Shown here piece after piece: positions 9,443-17,336 of a DNA stretch of 34,158 bases. The position numbers were made by a program, and so were the translations under genes. The notes below the pieces were generated by a model, which saw only the letters and a program-made list of their open reading frames with translations, had not been told where the DNA came from and did not search any database. Each line of letters begins with the position of its first letter. The stretch's first letter is position 1. Source of the DNA: Flavobacteriales bacterium (lineage in GTDB: Bacteria > Bacteroidota > Bacteroidia > Flavobacteriales_G > Salibacteraceae); NCBI GenBank assembly GCA_020435995.1, contig JAGQYO010000037.1:1-34158 (forward strand), written 5' to 3'.

Positions 9443-9916
9443 TTAGTGTTTGAATCCAGAATAAAAGATAACACATCCCTTATCTATTTCATTTTTGTTT
9501 GTATTTCCCGATGCAGGGATGATATAATTTATATAAATACGGTTATGCGTTGAACTCTTAGGGGGATCAAAAACAAAATGTTTTTCATTGCTCGTTCCCG
9601 TATATATCTTCTTTCTTGATTCAACGTTTGCTGGTTTATCATAAATCTCTATTCTCACATTTTGAGACAAACCTTCCGTGTTAAACACAAACCTATAATT
9701 TGCCGAATGAAACAAGGGTACTTCTACTTCCTTAAATTGACTCTCACCTGTGAAAGTAATCTTCGTGATTTTAAAAGCATAATAGCTAAAAGGTTTTAAA
9801 TCCTTCTTGCATCTCTTTTGCAAATCGTCTCCCCATTTGCAAGCATCTTTTACAGTTTGGGCATGAGACATCATGCCAAACGTTGCCAATACAACTAATA
9901 TTACTAATCTTTTCAT
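9443..9916 (-). CDS. secreted family-A protein A2 (unrecognised)
   Basis: A 157-residue exported paralogue of A1 and A3, with signal peptide cut after MMSHAQ (about residue 20). Conserved features are Cys26 and Cys36, YRFVFNTE at 74-81 (identical to A1), the DKP turn at 93-95, IPA near 133 and GCVI with Cys148. It lacks the C-terminal tail of A1 and ends shortly after the GF motif. It is the central gene of the A3-B2-A2-B1-A1 run, 32 bases after B2 and 13 bases before B1. No catalytic motif was seen; a binding or structural role alongside the B lipoproteins is only inference. Confidence 0.8.
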   Translation of the reverse strand: MKRLVILVVLATFGMMSHAQTVKDACKWGDDLQKRCKKDLKPFSYYAFKITKITFTGESQFKEVEVPLFHSANYRFVFNTEGLSQNVRIEIYDKPANVESRKKIYTGTSNEKHFVFDPPKSSTHNRIYINYIIPASGNTNKNEIDKGCVIFYSGFKH

Positions 9917-9948
9917 ATTCTCTTTCTCATTATTTCAATCCCGCTCTA

Positions 9949-10830
9949 CTATATTCCTTGCTTTGTAATCCCTTTGCGGATACCCGCCATTAAATCATAC
10001 AACTTTACAAAATGTGATGTACTCATTACCGAAATATCATAAGAATATTCATCATCTCCTTTTAATCCTTCAATAGAATCAAAGTAAGTTTGAACTTCTA
10101 CCAATTTTTTCTGAAGCCCCTCTGTTTCAGCATTTTTATTTGGTTGAATTTCTAACCCTTTTATAAGGTTCGGTAAAATCGTCATTTGTTCAACAAGACG
10201 CTCTCTTAACATTTCATTTTCACTAGCCCTAGCAGCGTCCAAGCCTATGTACATTCCTTCAACCCATGCACCAGTAAATATAATCATTGCTGTATGTTCT
10301 TCATTTTGTTCAGCAATCAACATATCTGTTTTTTCTTGAAATTCGAGCATAATGTTAATTACCGAATCTTGTTTACCGATATTCTTTTCAAATCTTTCAA
10401 AAATAGGACCAGCATTAAAAATACCAGATAAACCAGTTTCATCAGCCAATTGTCTAATTGACTTTAGATATTGAATAGACAGTTGTGATTGGTCATTCAG
10501 AACACAATAGAATAAATCCGCGCTATAAGCTCCAAAATTCAAAAGTTTTTCAAATTTTGAATAATAATTTGCCGTATTAGCAGGATTGTTACAAATCCCA
10601 TCCACAAACACAAGGCCCGAGCTTCTAAAAATACTACTTATCTGAAGAGCTGATGGAATAATAAATTCAGGCTCGTCTGAATCTTCCTCCGATACAACAA
10701 CGTCTTCTGTAAGCGCTGAGTCATTACTTTCTGTAGGATTAGCATCACCCATTTCTGCACCTCCTCCACACGACATTGTCAAACCTGTAACCAAGACCAA
10801 TGCAATGAAGCTATACTTTTTTAATTTCAT
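9949..10830 (-). CDS. lipoprotein family-B protein B2 (unrecognised)
   Basis: A 293-residue lipoprotein with lipobox TMSC (Cys21), an acidic Ser/Glu/Asp linker at residues 25-55 and a helical domain colinear with B1. LNFGAYSADL at 97-106 and GAWVEGMY at 187-194 fall at exactly the same residue numbers as in B1, so the two are direct paralogues. A TATATTCG word at 10854-10861 on this strand, one base off TAnnTTTG, could be an internal promoter in the 68-base gap after A3. Function unknown; the position suggests it works in the envelope with the A proteins. Confidence 0.8.
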   Translation of the reverse strand: MKLKKYSFIALVLVTGLTMSCGGGAEMGDANPTESNDSALTEDVVVSEEDSDEPEFIIPSALQISSIFRSSGLVFVDGICNNPANTANYYSKFEKLLNFGAYSADLFYCVLNDQSQLSIQYLKSIRQLADETGLSGIFNAGPIFERFEKNIGKQDSVINIMLEFQEKTDMLIAEQNEEHTAMIIFTGAWVEGMYIGLDAARASENEMLRERLVEQMTILPNLIKGLEIQPNKNAETEGLQKKLVEVQTYFDSIEGLKGDDEYSYDISVMSTSHFVKLYDLMAGIRKGITKQGI

Positions 10831-10898
10831 ATTTGTTTAATTGTGTTTCGTTGCGAATATAAAAATTTATAGGATTAAGCTTTCCAGAGTTATTGCAA

Positions 10899-11423
10899 CT
10901 AAAAATCTAAATCTGAATAGCCTGAACCGATTACTATGCACCCTCGGTTTCGAACATCATTCTGATACTCTTTATCTGCGGGTATTTTAATTGTGACATA
11001 AATTCTCGTTCCTGAATAATCTTCTGGAGATTCATAACTTAAATGCTTATCACTCGACTCCTTGAGAATTTTTGCCGAACTCTGCTTATGTGGCTTATCC
11101 GATAACCTGATATCAACGTTGGTTGGCATTCCTTCAGAGTTGATGATGAATTTATATTTAGTAGAATGGTAAATGGGAACAGCAAACTCGACTACCTGAG
11201 AATATGATTTATAATGAATCTTTTGGGTACTGATCTTATCCAATTTAAATGGCGTTACGTCCGCTTTAATTTTCTCCACGGATTCTTCCCTTTTACACAA
11301 ATCCGATATCTTCAAGCTCGACTCAATGACATCATCGGATTGTTTTTTATCTTTTTTCTGACCATACCCTTGAAATGATAGACATAAAAAAAAGATACAT
11401 AAAAATGAAAAAAATCTGCTCAT
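10899..11423 (-). CDS. secreted family-A protein A3 (unrecognised, most divergent)
   Basis: A 174-residue exported protein, the first gene of the five-gene run. The signal peptide is Phe/Cys-rich and is cut near GYGQ (residue 22). A Lys/Ser-rich linker to about residue 40 is absent from A1 and A2. Family marks are Cys43, the YKFIINSE block at 90-97 (YRFVFNTE in A1/A2), SDKP at 108-111, IPA near 147 and GCIV with Cys162. The second N-terminal Cys found in A1 and A2 is missing, which supports pairing of the first and last Cys. A TATTTTCG word at 11437-11444 on this strand, one base off TAnnTTTG, lies 13 bases upstream of the start. Confidence 0.78.
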   Translation of the reverse strand: MSRFFSFLCIFFLCLSFQGYGQKKDKKQSDDVIESSLKISDLCKREESVEKIKADVTPFKLDKISTQKIHYKSYSQVVEFAVPIYHSTKYKFIINSEGMPTNVDIRLSDKPHKQSSAKILKESSDKHLSYESPEDYSGTRIYVTIKIPADKEYQNDVRNRGCIVIGSGYSDLDF

Positions 11424-11596
11424 ACTATATACAGTTCGAAAATAGGCTTTATCAATTTCATGGGCGAAAATACTAAGTTTTTTCTCTTTTAAAAGTCCTG
11501 ACGTGATTTTAATTTTACAAGAAAATCTAACTTAAATAACTGTTTTTCATGCTTTTAACTATTTTTTCACTTATATCTGTATTATATAAAGTTTTA

Positions 11597-11604
11597 TATT
11601 TTTG
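11597..11604 (+). promoter_or_regulatory. -7 element of the antiporter gene
   Basis: TATTTTTG matches TAnnTTTG exactly, leaving a leader of roughly 40 bases before the start at 11649. A weak TCTG lies 17 bases upstream as a possible -33. The rest of the 225-base gap is very AT-rich, with no other structure seen. Confidence 0.4.
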
Positions 11605-11648
11605 GTCAAGAACACTCAGAATTAATTTCAAATTTAATTTATCTCAAA

Positions 11649-13211
11649 ATGACAAGAATTGCTCAATACTTAATGATGACAATGGCTGCCATGCTTTTTG
11701 CTTCGTTTTCATACGCTAATTTCAATCCCGTGCCAAGCTTTAGTGGTACCCAACAAATTGTTGCATCTGTAGATGACTCCGGTTTTGGTTTAGGCCAACA
11801 CGATGCAGAAGAAGTTGAACAGGCCCCTCAAGAAGAAGCATCCCATAGCGGACATGCGGACAAAGGCATTGGGGTACTAGATCTCATTGCTATTTTGGTG
11901 CTATTAGCTGCCGTTTTTACTTTTATAAACATCCATTACATAAAACTACCTGGCACCATTGGACTTATGATGCAAGCTCTTGTTTTAAGCCTACTAATTG
12001 TTGGTATCGGGATGTTTGTTCCAGCCATACGAGAAGGTGCCGAAGACATCATGCGTAACGTGGATTTTAGTGAGGTTCTGCTTAATATTATGTTGAGTTT
12101 CTTGCTTTATGCTGGGGCACTTCATGTGGACATCGATAAACTAAAAGAAGAATCGGCCTCTGTATTTATACTAGCTGTATTCGGCACGCTTTTGTCTACT
12201 TTTATTGTAGCTACCTCTATTTATTATCTTCTTGGTTTCTTTGACCTTGGCTTCAATATTAAGTTTATCCACTGCTTGTTGTTGGGGGCATTGATATCTC
12301 CAACTGATCCAATTGCCGTACTAGCCATCTTAAAAACGACTAATATTTCAAAAAACCTTCAGATAAAAATTGAAGGAGAATCATTGTTTAATGATGGAAT
12401 TGGTGTTGTAGTTTTCTTAACCATCTTAGCTATTGCTACCGGTGGGAGTGGCCATGGTGGCGGTGCTGCCGAAGAAATTACCGCAGGAAGTGTTGCATTA
12501 TTGTTTGGAAAAGAAGTTTTCGGTGGTGTACTTTTAGGAATCGCATTTGGTGCCCTAGGATATTGGTTATTAGTTGTGATTGATAATGCCCATGAAGAAC
12601 TTGAGGTTCTTACCACACTTGCTTTGGTCCTTGTAGGAACTCAAATTGCCGTTCACCTTCATATCTCAGCGCCACTCGCTATGGTAGTTATGGGTCTTAT
12701 TATCGGAAGAGGAAATGCCAGTCACGGAGAATTGGATGCCGATGGAAATGAAATTGAGGGAATTGCGGGTGAATATGTAATGAAGTTCTGGCATTTGGTT
12801 GATGAGGCCATGAATGCCATTCTCTTCATTTTAATTGGTCTGGAAATGTTGATCATCATTGAGGCAAGTTCCACGGCATTCCTAGTAATAGGGGTCATTA
12901 GTATTTTCATCATTCTTTGTGGCCGCTTTTTGGGTGTTGTTATCCCAGTTACTGCGCTTGATTTTTTCAAAAAATCGGATAAAGGAACCATACCAATTCT
13001 TACTTGGGGTGGTTTAAGAGGAGGTATTTCTATTGCCTTGGCTCTTTCACTTTCGGCATCCGACCTTGGAAAAGGGGATATAGAATTAGGACGTTCCATC
13101 AAGTACCTAATTGTAACTATCACATATTGTGTGGTTGTGTTCTCTATCCTTGTTCAAGGTTTAACTATTGAGAAACTGGTAAACAAATACTTAAAAGACG
13201 CAGAGAACTAG
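11649..13211 (+). CDS. CPA1-type Na+/H+ antiporter with N-terminal signal-like extension
   Basis: A 520-residue membrane antiporter exchanging Na+ (or K+) for protons, for pH and salt homeostasis. The CPA1/NhaP core begins near residue 75 and has about 12 hydrophobic segments. It includes the ion-site motif SPTDP at 217-221, GESLFND from residue 243, and WGGLRGGISIALALSLS near the end, all standard for the family. Residues 1-24 look like a cleavable signal peptide (SFSYANF). They are followed by about 45 mostly acidic and His-containing residues (QHDAEEVEQAP, SHSGHADKG) before the first core helix. That would put an acidic segment outside the membrane. The gene is monocistronic, ending in the terminator at 13230-13264. 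Confidence 0.92.
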   Translation: MTRIAQYLMMTMAAMLFASFSYANFNPVPSFSGTQQIVASVDDSGFGLGQHDAEEVEQAPQEEASHSGHADKGIGVLDLIAILVLLAAVFTFINIHYIKLPGTIGLMMQALVLSLLIVGIGMFVPAIREGAEDIMRNVDFSEVLLNIMLSFLLYAGALHVDIDKLKEESASVFILAVFGTLLSTFIVATSIYYLLGFFDLGFNIKFIHCLLLGALISPTDPIAVLAILKTTNISKNLQIKIEGESLFNDGIGVVVFLTILAIATGGSGHGGGAAEEITAGSVALLFGKEVFGGVLLGIAFGALGYWLLVVIDNAHEELEVLTTLALVLVGTQIAVHLHISAPLAMVVMGLIIGRGNASHGELDADGNEIEGIAGEYVMKFWHLVDEAMNAILFILIGLEMLIIIEASSTAFLVIGVISIFIILCGRFLGVVIPVTALDFFKKSDKGTIPILTWGGLRGGISIALALSLSASDLGKGDIELGRSIKYLIVTITYCVVVFSILVQGLTIEKLVNKYLKDAEN

Positions 13212-13229
13212 TTACAAAACGTTTCAAAT

Positions 13230-13264
13230 AAAAAAGGCGTTGAATCACTTCAACGCCTTTTTTT
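13230..13264. terminator. bidirectional Rho-independent terminator
   Basis: A 15-base inverted repeat (AAAAAAGGCGTTGAA / TTCAACGCCTTTTTT) around the loop TCAC, with A and T tracts on both sides. It serves the antiporter gene and the convergent pepD gene, whose stop is at 13290. Confidence 0.93.
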
Positions 13265-13289
13265 GTCTGATTTACCGAAAAGCAGTTCC

Positions 13290-14750
13290 TTATTTTTCAG
13301 GAAAGTCCTTTAATATTTTTAATAAATACTTCCAGAACCTTTCGGTGGTACCTATGTGCGCTTTTTCGTCAGGTGAATGTGCATTCTTAATAGTAGGACC
13401 AAAAGAAATCATATCGAGCTGCGTTTGTGTGCGGCTGATAATTCCACATTCCAAACCAGCATGTATAGCGCTCACAACAGGCTCTGTTCCAAAAAACTCC
13501 TTGTGGATGCCTTTCATAGTCTCTAGTATAGCAGAGTCTGGATTTGGGGTCCAGCCAGGGTAGGATCCGCCATGCGTAACTTTAGCACCTATCAATGAAA
13601 ATACGGATTCAATCTGATTTTTTAAATCAATCTTAGGTTCTTCAACGGAGCTTCTGGTTAGAAAATCGACCACCATAACTCCATCTTTTACGGCTACTCG
13701 GCTCATGTTTGTAGAGGTTTCTACCAATCCCTCAAAATCGTTGCTCATGCGATATACACCATTTCGAGCTGCGTTCAACGATTGAATAATTTTAAAATTA
13801 TCCTCCCTTATAATATGTTTTGCAGCATCTTCTACAGCCTCAAATTCAATGATTAAGTCAGGATCAGTATTTTTATGTTCGTTGCGAACAACTGATTCGA
13901 ATTCTTGAATTATCGCCTTCATTGCCGATGCATTTGAAGCTTCTACTGTAACCGTTGATAGAACCTCTCTCGGAATTGCATTTCTAAGGCTTCCTCCTTC
14001 AAACGATACCAATCTGACATCAAATTTTTGTTGAATTAACGTGAGTAGCCTTGCGAGCATTTTGTTGCTATTTCCCCTTTGTAGATGTATATCACAACCC
14101 GAATGCCCTCCAAATAATCCTTTGATATTTAACTTAAAAGTTTGGTAAGACGAGGGTACATTCTCGGAGGAATATAGAAAGCTAACAGAAGTATCAATTC
14201 CACCTGCGCATCCTATACACAATTCACCTTCATCTTCAGTATCCAAATTCAAAAGAATGTCACCCTTTACCCAACCTGGTTCTAGGTTATTGGCTCCAGT
14301 CATACCAGTTTCTTCGTCGGCGGTAAATAAAGCTTCTATTGGTCCGTGTTGGATGTCATTTGAAGAAAGCACCGCCATAGCCGCAGCTACCCCAAGACCA
14401 TTATCTGCACCTAGCGTGGTACCGCGCGCCTTAACCCAATCGCCATCGATGTACATCTTTATCCCCTCAGTGGAAAAGTCAAAATTAGTATTGCCATTTT
14501 TTTGATGCACCATATCTAAATGCCCTTGAAGCACTGCAGTCTTTTTATTCTCCATACCAGGAGTTGCCGGCTTTCTGATGATGATGTTACCCGTTTTATC
14601 TTTTATCGTTTCCAAACCCAGACTTTGGCCAAAATCCATCATAAACTGTTGAATTTGTTCTTCCTTTTTGGAAGCCCTAGGCACGGCATTTAAGTCGGCA
14701 AAATGATTCCACACAATTTTCGGCTCCAAGTTTCTTACTTCTTCAATCAT
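13290..14750 (-). CDS. pepD: cytosol non-specific dipeptidase (aminoacyl-histidine dipeptidase), M20 family
   Basis: A 486-residue zinc dipeptidase hydrolysing Xaa-His and many other dipeptides in the cytoplasm. M20C motifs appear in order: AVLQGHLDMV (first metal His and Asp), TTLGADNGLG (bridging Asp), DEETGMTGA (catalytic and metal Glu), LDTEDEGELCIGCAGG, GGHSGCDIHLQRGN in the lid or dimerisation domain, and FGPTIKNAHSPDE near the C-terminus. Length and motif spacing match the family. A TATATTTG -7 word lies 28 bases upstream of the ATG on this strand, at 14779-14786. The gene is divergent from miaE and convergent with the antiporter gene. Confidence 0.95.
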   Translation of the reverse strand: MIEEVRNLEPKIVWNHFADLNAVPRASKKEEQIQQFMMDFGQSLGLETIKDKTGNIIIRKPATPGMENKKTAVLQGHLDMVHQKNGNTNFDFSTEGIKMYIDGDWVKARGTTLGADNGLGVAAAMAVLSSNDIQHGPIEALFTADEETGMTGANNLEPGWVKGDILLNLDTEDEGELCIGCAGGIDTSVSFLYSSENVPSSYQTFKLNIKGLFGGHSGCDIHLQRGNSNKMLARLLTLIQQKFDVRLVSFEGGSLRNAIPREVLSTVTVEASNASAMKAIIQEFESVVRNEHKNTDPDLIIEFEAVEDAAKHIIREDNFKIIQSLNAARNGVYRMSNDFEGLVETSTNMSRVAVKDGVMVVDFLTRSSVEEPKIDLKNQIESVFSLIGAKVTHGGSYPGWTPNPDSAILETMKGIHKEFFGTEPVVSAIHAGLECGIISRTQTQLDMISFGPTIKNAHSPDEKAHIGTTERFWKYLLKILKDFPEK

Positions 14751-14778
14751 GTCTTGCTATTCTTTTTTGTTAATTGGC

Positions 14779-14786
14779 CAAATATA
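14779..14786 (-). promoter_or_regulatory. -7 element of pepD
   Basis: TATATTTG on the minus strand is a perfect TAnnTTTG, with a 28-base leader to the pepD ATG at 14750. No TTTG was seen at -33 spacing. Confidence 0.4.
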
Positions 14787-14821
14787 TCCATTTTTACCCC
14801 TTTTAATTGGAGGGTAACAAT

Positions 14822-15406
14822 ATGGACTACGAAATAGAATTGGCTTGGAAAACACCACTAAATTGGACTGATAAAATTATTGCCGACTTCCCCTCTTTTT
14901 TAAGAGATCATGCCGATTGCGAGCGCAAAGCATCCGCAATGGCTATGAGTTTTGTGGCCAAATGCCCCGATAAAAAAGAAATGATATTAGAACTCATCGA
15001 AACAGCGCTTGAAGAACTGGTCCATTTCAAATTAGTTTATGAAATAATGGCTTCACGTGATATTAGCCTCGACCATGAAATAAAAACGGACGAATATGTT
15101 AAAAGCCTAATAGACCTTTGCAGAAGTGGCCGCGACTTTCGACTACTCGATCGTCTTATAGTGGCCGCAGTGGTAGAAGCAAGAGGCGCCGAACGATTTA
15201 GGCTAGTTGCCGAAGCATTGAAGGACGCTGAATTAAAACAATTTTATGAAATGTTGTGGAAGTCAGAGCACAAACACAGCGATATTTTTCTGAAACTAGC
15301 TGAGCAATTTTGGCCAAAAGAGATTATCTTGGACCGCTTAAAGTTTTTTATACAAGCAGAAGGAGTAATTTGCAGCAAACTCCCGTTTAGAGCGGCGTTA
15401 CATTAA
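14822..15406 (+). CDS. miaE: tRNA-(ms2io6A)-hydroxylase, MiaE family
   Basis: A 194-residue di-iron protein expected to hydroxylate the isopentenyl side chain of modified A37 in tRNA. The ferritin-like four-helix fold is recognised by DHADCERKASAMAMSF (Glu and following helix), EELVHFKLVYEIM (ExxH), VVEARGAERFRLVAEAL (Glu) and SEHKHSDIF (ExxH). The ATG at 14822 is chosen because a strong GGAGGG at 14809-14814 sits at good distance; the frame also offers a TTG at 14807 inside that Shine-Dalgarno stretch. Such a clear ribosome site is unusual in this window. yqgE follows after 9 bases. Confidence 0.9.
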   Translation: MDYEIELAWKTPLNWTDKIIADFPSFLRDHADCERKASAMAMSFVAKCPDKKEMILELIETALEELVHFKLVYEIMASRDISLDHEIKTDEYVKSLIDLCRSGRDFRLLDRLIVAAVVEARGAERFRLVAEALKDAELKQFYEMLWKSEHKHSDIFLKLAEQFWPKEIILDRLKFFIQAEGVICSKLPFRAALH

Positions 15407-15415
15407 ATTTAGATT

Positions 15416-16018
15416 TTGAACAAAGGAAGGGCTTTCGACAAATTTTTTAACCAATTAGATTTTTCTAATGGTGAGCCGGCGTGTGGAAAATTACTGATCT
15501 CCGAACCCTTTCTTGCAGATCCAAATTTTAACCATACCGTTATTCTTTTGGTTCGACACAATGAGGAAGGGAGCTTAGGTTTTGTCTTAAATAATCCATC
15601 GCCATTTACGATAAATGAAGTGGTAGATAGTTTTCCGCCATTTGGCAATGACGTTGGTATAGGTGGCCCTGTGGGGGTTAATAGTCTCTTTTATATTCAC
15701 AAGATTGGCGAAAAATTAGCTGGAAGTTACTCTATTACAGATGGTTTGTATTGGGGTGGTGATTTTGAAATTCTCAAAGAAATGGTACGAAACAAAGAAG
15801 TTTCTCCTTCTGATATCTTGTTTTTTGTGGGCTACTCAGGCTGGGAGCCAAAACAACTCGAACGTGAAATAAAAGATGAGAGTTGGATTGTAACGGACAC
15901 CACCCTGAACGAGGTAATGAAACAAAGTGGCAAAACAATGTGGGCCGATGTTCTCAAAGAGCGTGGCAAAGCACTTAAAATTTTATCCAATTTCCCTGCT
16001 GATCCGGCTCTTAATTAA
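15416..16018 (+). CDS. yqgE: YqgE/AlgH family protein
   Basis: A 200-residue member of the UPF0301 family, function not settled. Visible family blocks are GKLLISEPFLADPNFNHTVILLVRHNEEGSLGFVLN at residues 23-60, the GGPV motif near 80 and GYSGWEPKQLEREI near 142, all well conserved. The only start fitting the frame is TTG at 15416, since no in-frame ATG or GTG lies before the conserved block. That gives about 20 non-conserved N-terminal residues. It lies 9 bases after miaE, probably in the same transcript. It converges with the aminotransferase gene, sharing the four bases TTAA (16015-16018) as both stop codons. Confidence 0.88.
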   Translation: MNKGRAFDKFFNQLDFSNGEPACGKLLISEPFLADPNFNHTVILLVRHNEEGSLGFVLNNPSPFTINEVVDSFPPFGNDVGIGGPVGVNSLFYIHKIGEKLAGSYSITDGLYWGGDFEILKEMVRNKEVSPSDILFFVGYSGWEPKQLEREIKDESWIVTDTTLNEVMKQSGKTMWADVLKERGKALKILSNFPADPALN

Positions 16019-16860
16019 ACCCCCAAAGACTCATTGAGCATAAGGCTTATCTCCTTGGTTTTGGAACAATAATATCGTTTTAAGCCAAAGCCAGAAACCC
16101 ATTGAATTCCGTGTATAGCATTGGTCAAAAATACTTCATCACTATTCTGTACAAATGCAAGGTCAAAATCCAGCTCATGTAAAACCATGCCTTTGCTGTG
16201 AAGCAATTGGATAACCTGAGCCCTCATGGTTCCAGGTAAACACCCACTCGACAATGGCGGCGTGTAAACCGCTCCATTGACCACACAAAAGATATTGGAG
16301 CTTATAGCCTCGCACACGTTTTTCAAATTATTTAGCACAATTAGCTCATCAAATACTGTCTTTTTTTTCGCCAAACCAGCTTTCACAAAAAATACCGAAC
16401 TCGTTGATTTGATGCTCGAAAGCGTATTAATTGGTTTCAATAAATCCTCAAAAACACCTAATTGCAAGCCCTTTAAGGAGAAGGAGAATGGTTTGCCTGC
16501 CAGTTCTTTAACATGTAGTATAAAATGTGAATCATTTTCGTCCGGCGTGTAGAGCCCTCCCTCCTTTCGGAAAACTATCAGTTTAACCTTTCCGTTTTTA
16601 ACTTGGTTTTTGGCGGCTAATTCCAAAATAGATTTTTCTAAAGTAATTGCAGTAGATATATGCTTGCTTAACCTGATTTCTAAAAAACGGGCACCAAACA
16701 ACAACCGCCCTAGGTGCAATTCAAGCCCAATGATTTTTCCCTCAATTATCCTAATTGATTCGAAGAGACCATCACCATAGTTAAAGGAGCGGTTGGATAA
16801 TCCAATATCCACAGAATTTTGATCCTCTATCCAACCGTCTAAATTTACCCAACTAGTCAC
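16015..16860 (-). CDS. class IV PLP aminotransferase (aminodeoxychorismate lyase / branched-chain type)
   Basis: A 281-residue fold-type IV PLP enzyme. The N-terminal NRSFNYGDGLFESIRI motif, the Lys of IKSTSS near residue 145 (Schiff-base candidate), the NVCEAISSNIF block and LPGTMRAQVI match PabC/IlvE/DAAT-like proteins. These do not separate 4-amino-4-deoxychorismate lyase (folate) from an amino-acid transaminase, so substrate is left open. PabC-like is my first choice, from size and the Bacteroidota context. Its ATG overlaps the stop of the upstream phosphatase gene by 4 bases (ATGA), implying translational coupling. It is the last gene of a three-gene operon. Confidence 0.85.
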   Translation of the reverse strand: MTSWVNLDGWIEDQNSVDIGLSNRSFNYGDGLFESIRIIEGKIIGLELHLGRLLFGARFLEIRLSKHISTAITLEKSILELAAKNQVKNGKVKLIVFRKEGGLYTPDENDSHFILHVKELAGKPFSFSLKGLQLGVFEDLLKPINTLSSIKSTSSVFFVKAGLAKKKTVFDELIVLNNLKNVCEAISSNIFCVVNGAVYTPPLSSGCLPGTMRAQVIQLLHSKGMVLHELDFDLAFVQNSDEVFLTNAIHGIQWVSGFGLKRYYCSKTKEISLMLNESLGV

Positions 16861-17336
16861 TTCAAATAATCAATTATATGATTCAACGGCCCATTGGCAT
16901 CAACCTTAAACGCTTTTAAACCAACCTTTTCGGCGGCTACAATATCTCTTTGAGAATCCCCTATCATTACAGATGTCGACACATTAATTCCATAAATATA
17001 AATCGCTTTTTCGAACATCAAACTTTCTGGTTTACGACTTAAAGATTCTGAAAAATCGCTGTGATATGGCGAGTAAAAAACATCGAGCATCTCAATGCCA
17101 TTTTTCTCCAATTCTGATTGCATATACCGATGCAATGCTTTTACATCTTGGTGGGTATAAAGTCCTTTGGCAATCCCTCCTTGATTAGTAATCACAATGT
17201 GTTTGAAGCCCATTTTGGAAGTTTTTTGTAAAAAAGAAATAATGTCAACTGTAAATTTCCAATCTTCTATTTTCCAAGTATAGTCACCTCGTTCTTGGTT
17301 AATTACACCATCTCTATCCAAAAAAATAGCCTTCAT
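16857..17336 (-). CDS. HAD-IIIA phosphatase, GmhB/HisB-N like, without zinc cysteines
   Basis: A roughly 159-residue HAD-superfamily phosphatase. Asp7 and Asp9 in FLDRDGVIN are the nucleophile and acid/base, ITNQGG near 49-54 is motif II, and GDSQRDI near 127 carries the motif IV acid. The family resembles D-glycero-D-manno-heptose-1,7-bisphosphate 7-phosphatase. The zinc-loop cysteines of GmhB (CPxH...CxC) are Ser89 (SPYH92), Ser98 and Ser100 (SLSRKP), so no structural zinc is expected. The start at 17336 or 17339 removes a 28-residue extension and overlaps the rhomboid stop (TGATG/ATGA). Substrate is uncertain: a heptose or other sugar phosphate. Confidence 0.85.
   Translation of the reverse strand: MKAIFLDRDGVINQERGDYTWKIEDWKFTVDIISFLQKTSKMGFKHIVITNQGGIAKGLYTHQDVKALHRYMQSELEKNGIEMLDVFYSPYHSDFSESLSRKPESLMFEKAIYIYGINVSTSVMIGDSQRDIVAAEKVGLKAFKVDANGPLNHIIDYLK

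Noticed and set aside
9430-9474. N-terminal extension of lipoprotein B1
   Set aside because: It would overlap A2 and place 15 charged residues before the lipoprotein signal; the ATG at 9429 gives a proper signal peptide.
10834-10840. Single TGTTTAA upstream of lipoprotein B2, as another carotenoid-type operator
   Set aside because: It has no inverted partner at 16-17 bases and stands alone in AT-rich sequence; likely chance.
12722-13123. 133-codon minus-strand frame opposite the antiporter gene
   Set aside because: The plus-strand frame carries clear CPA1 motifs across this stretch; the antisense frame shows no domain.
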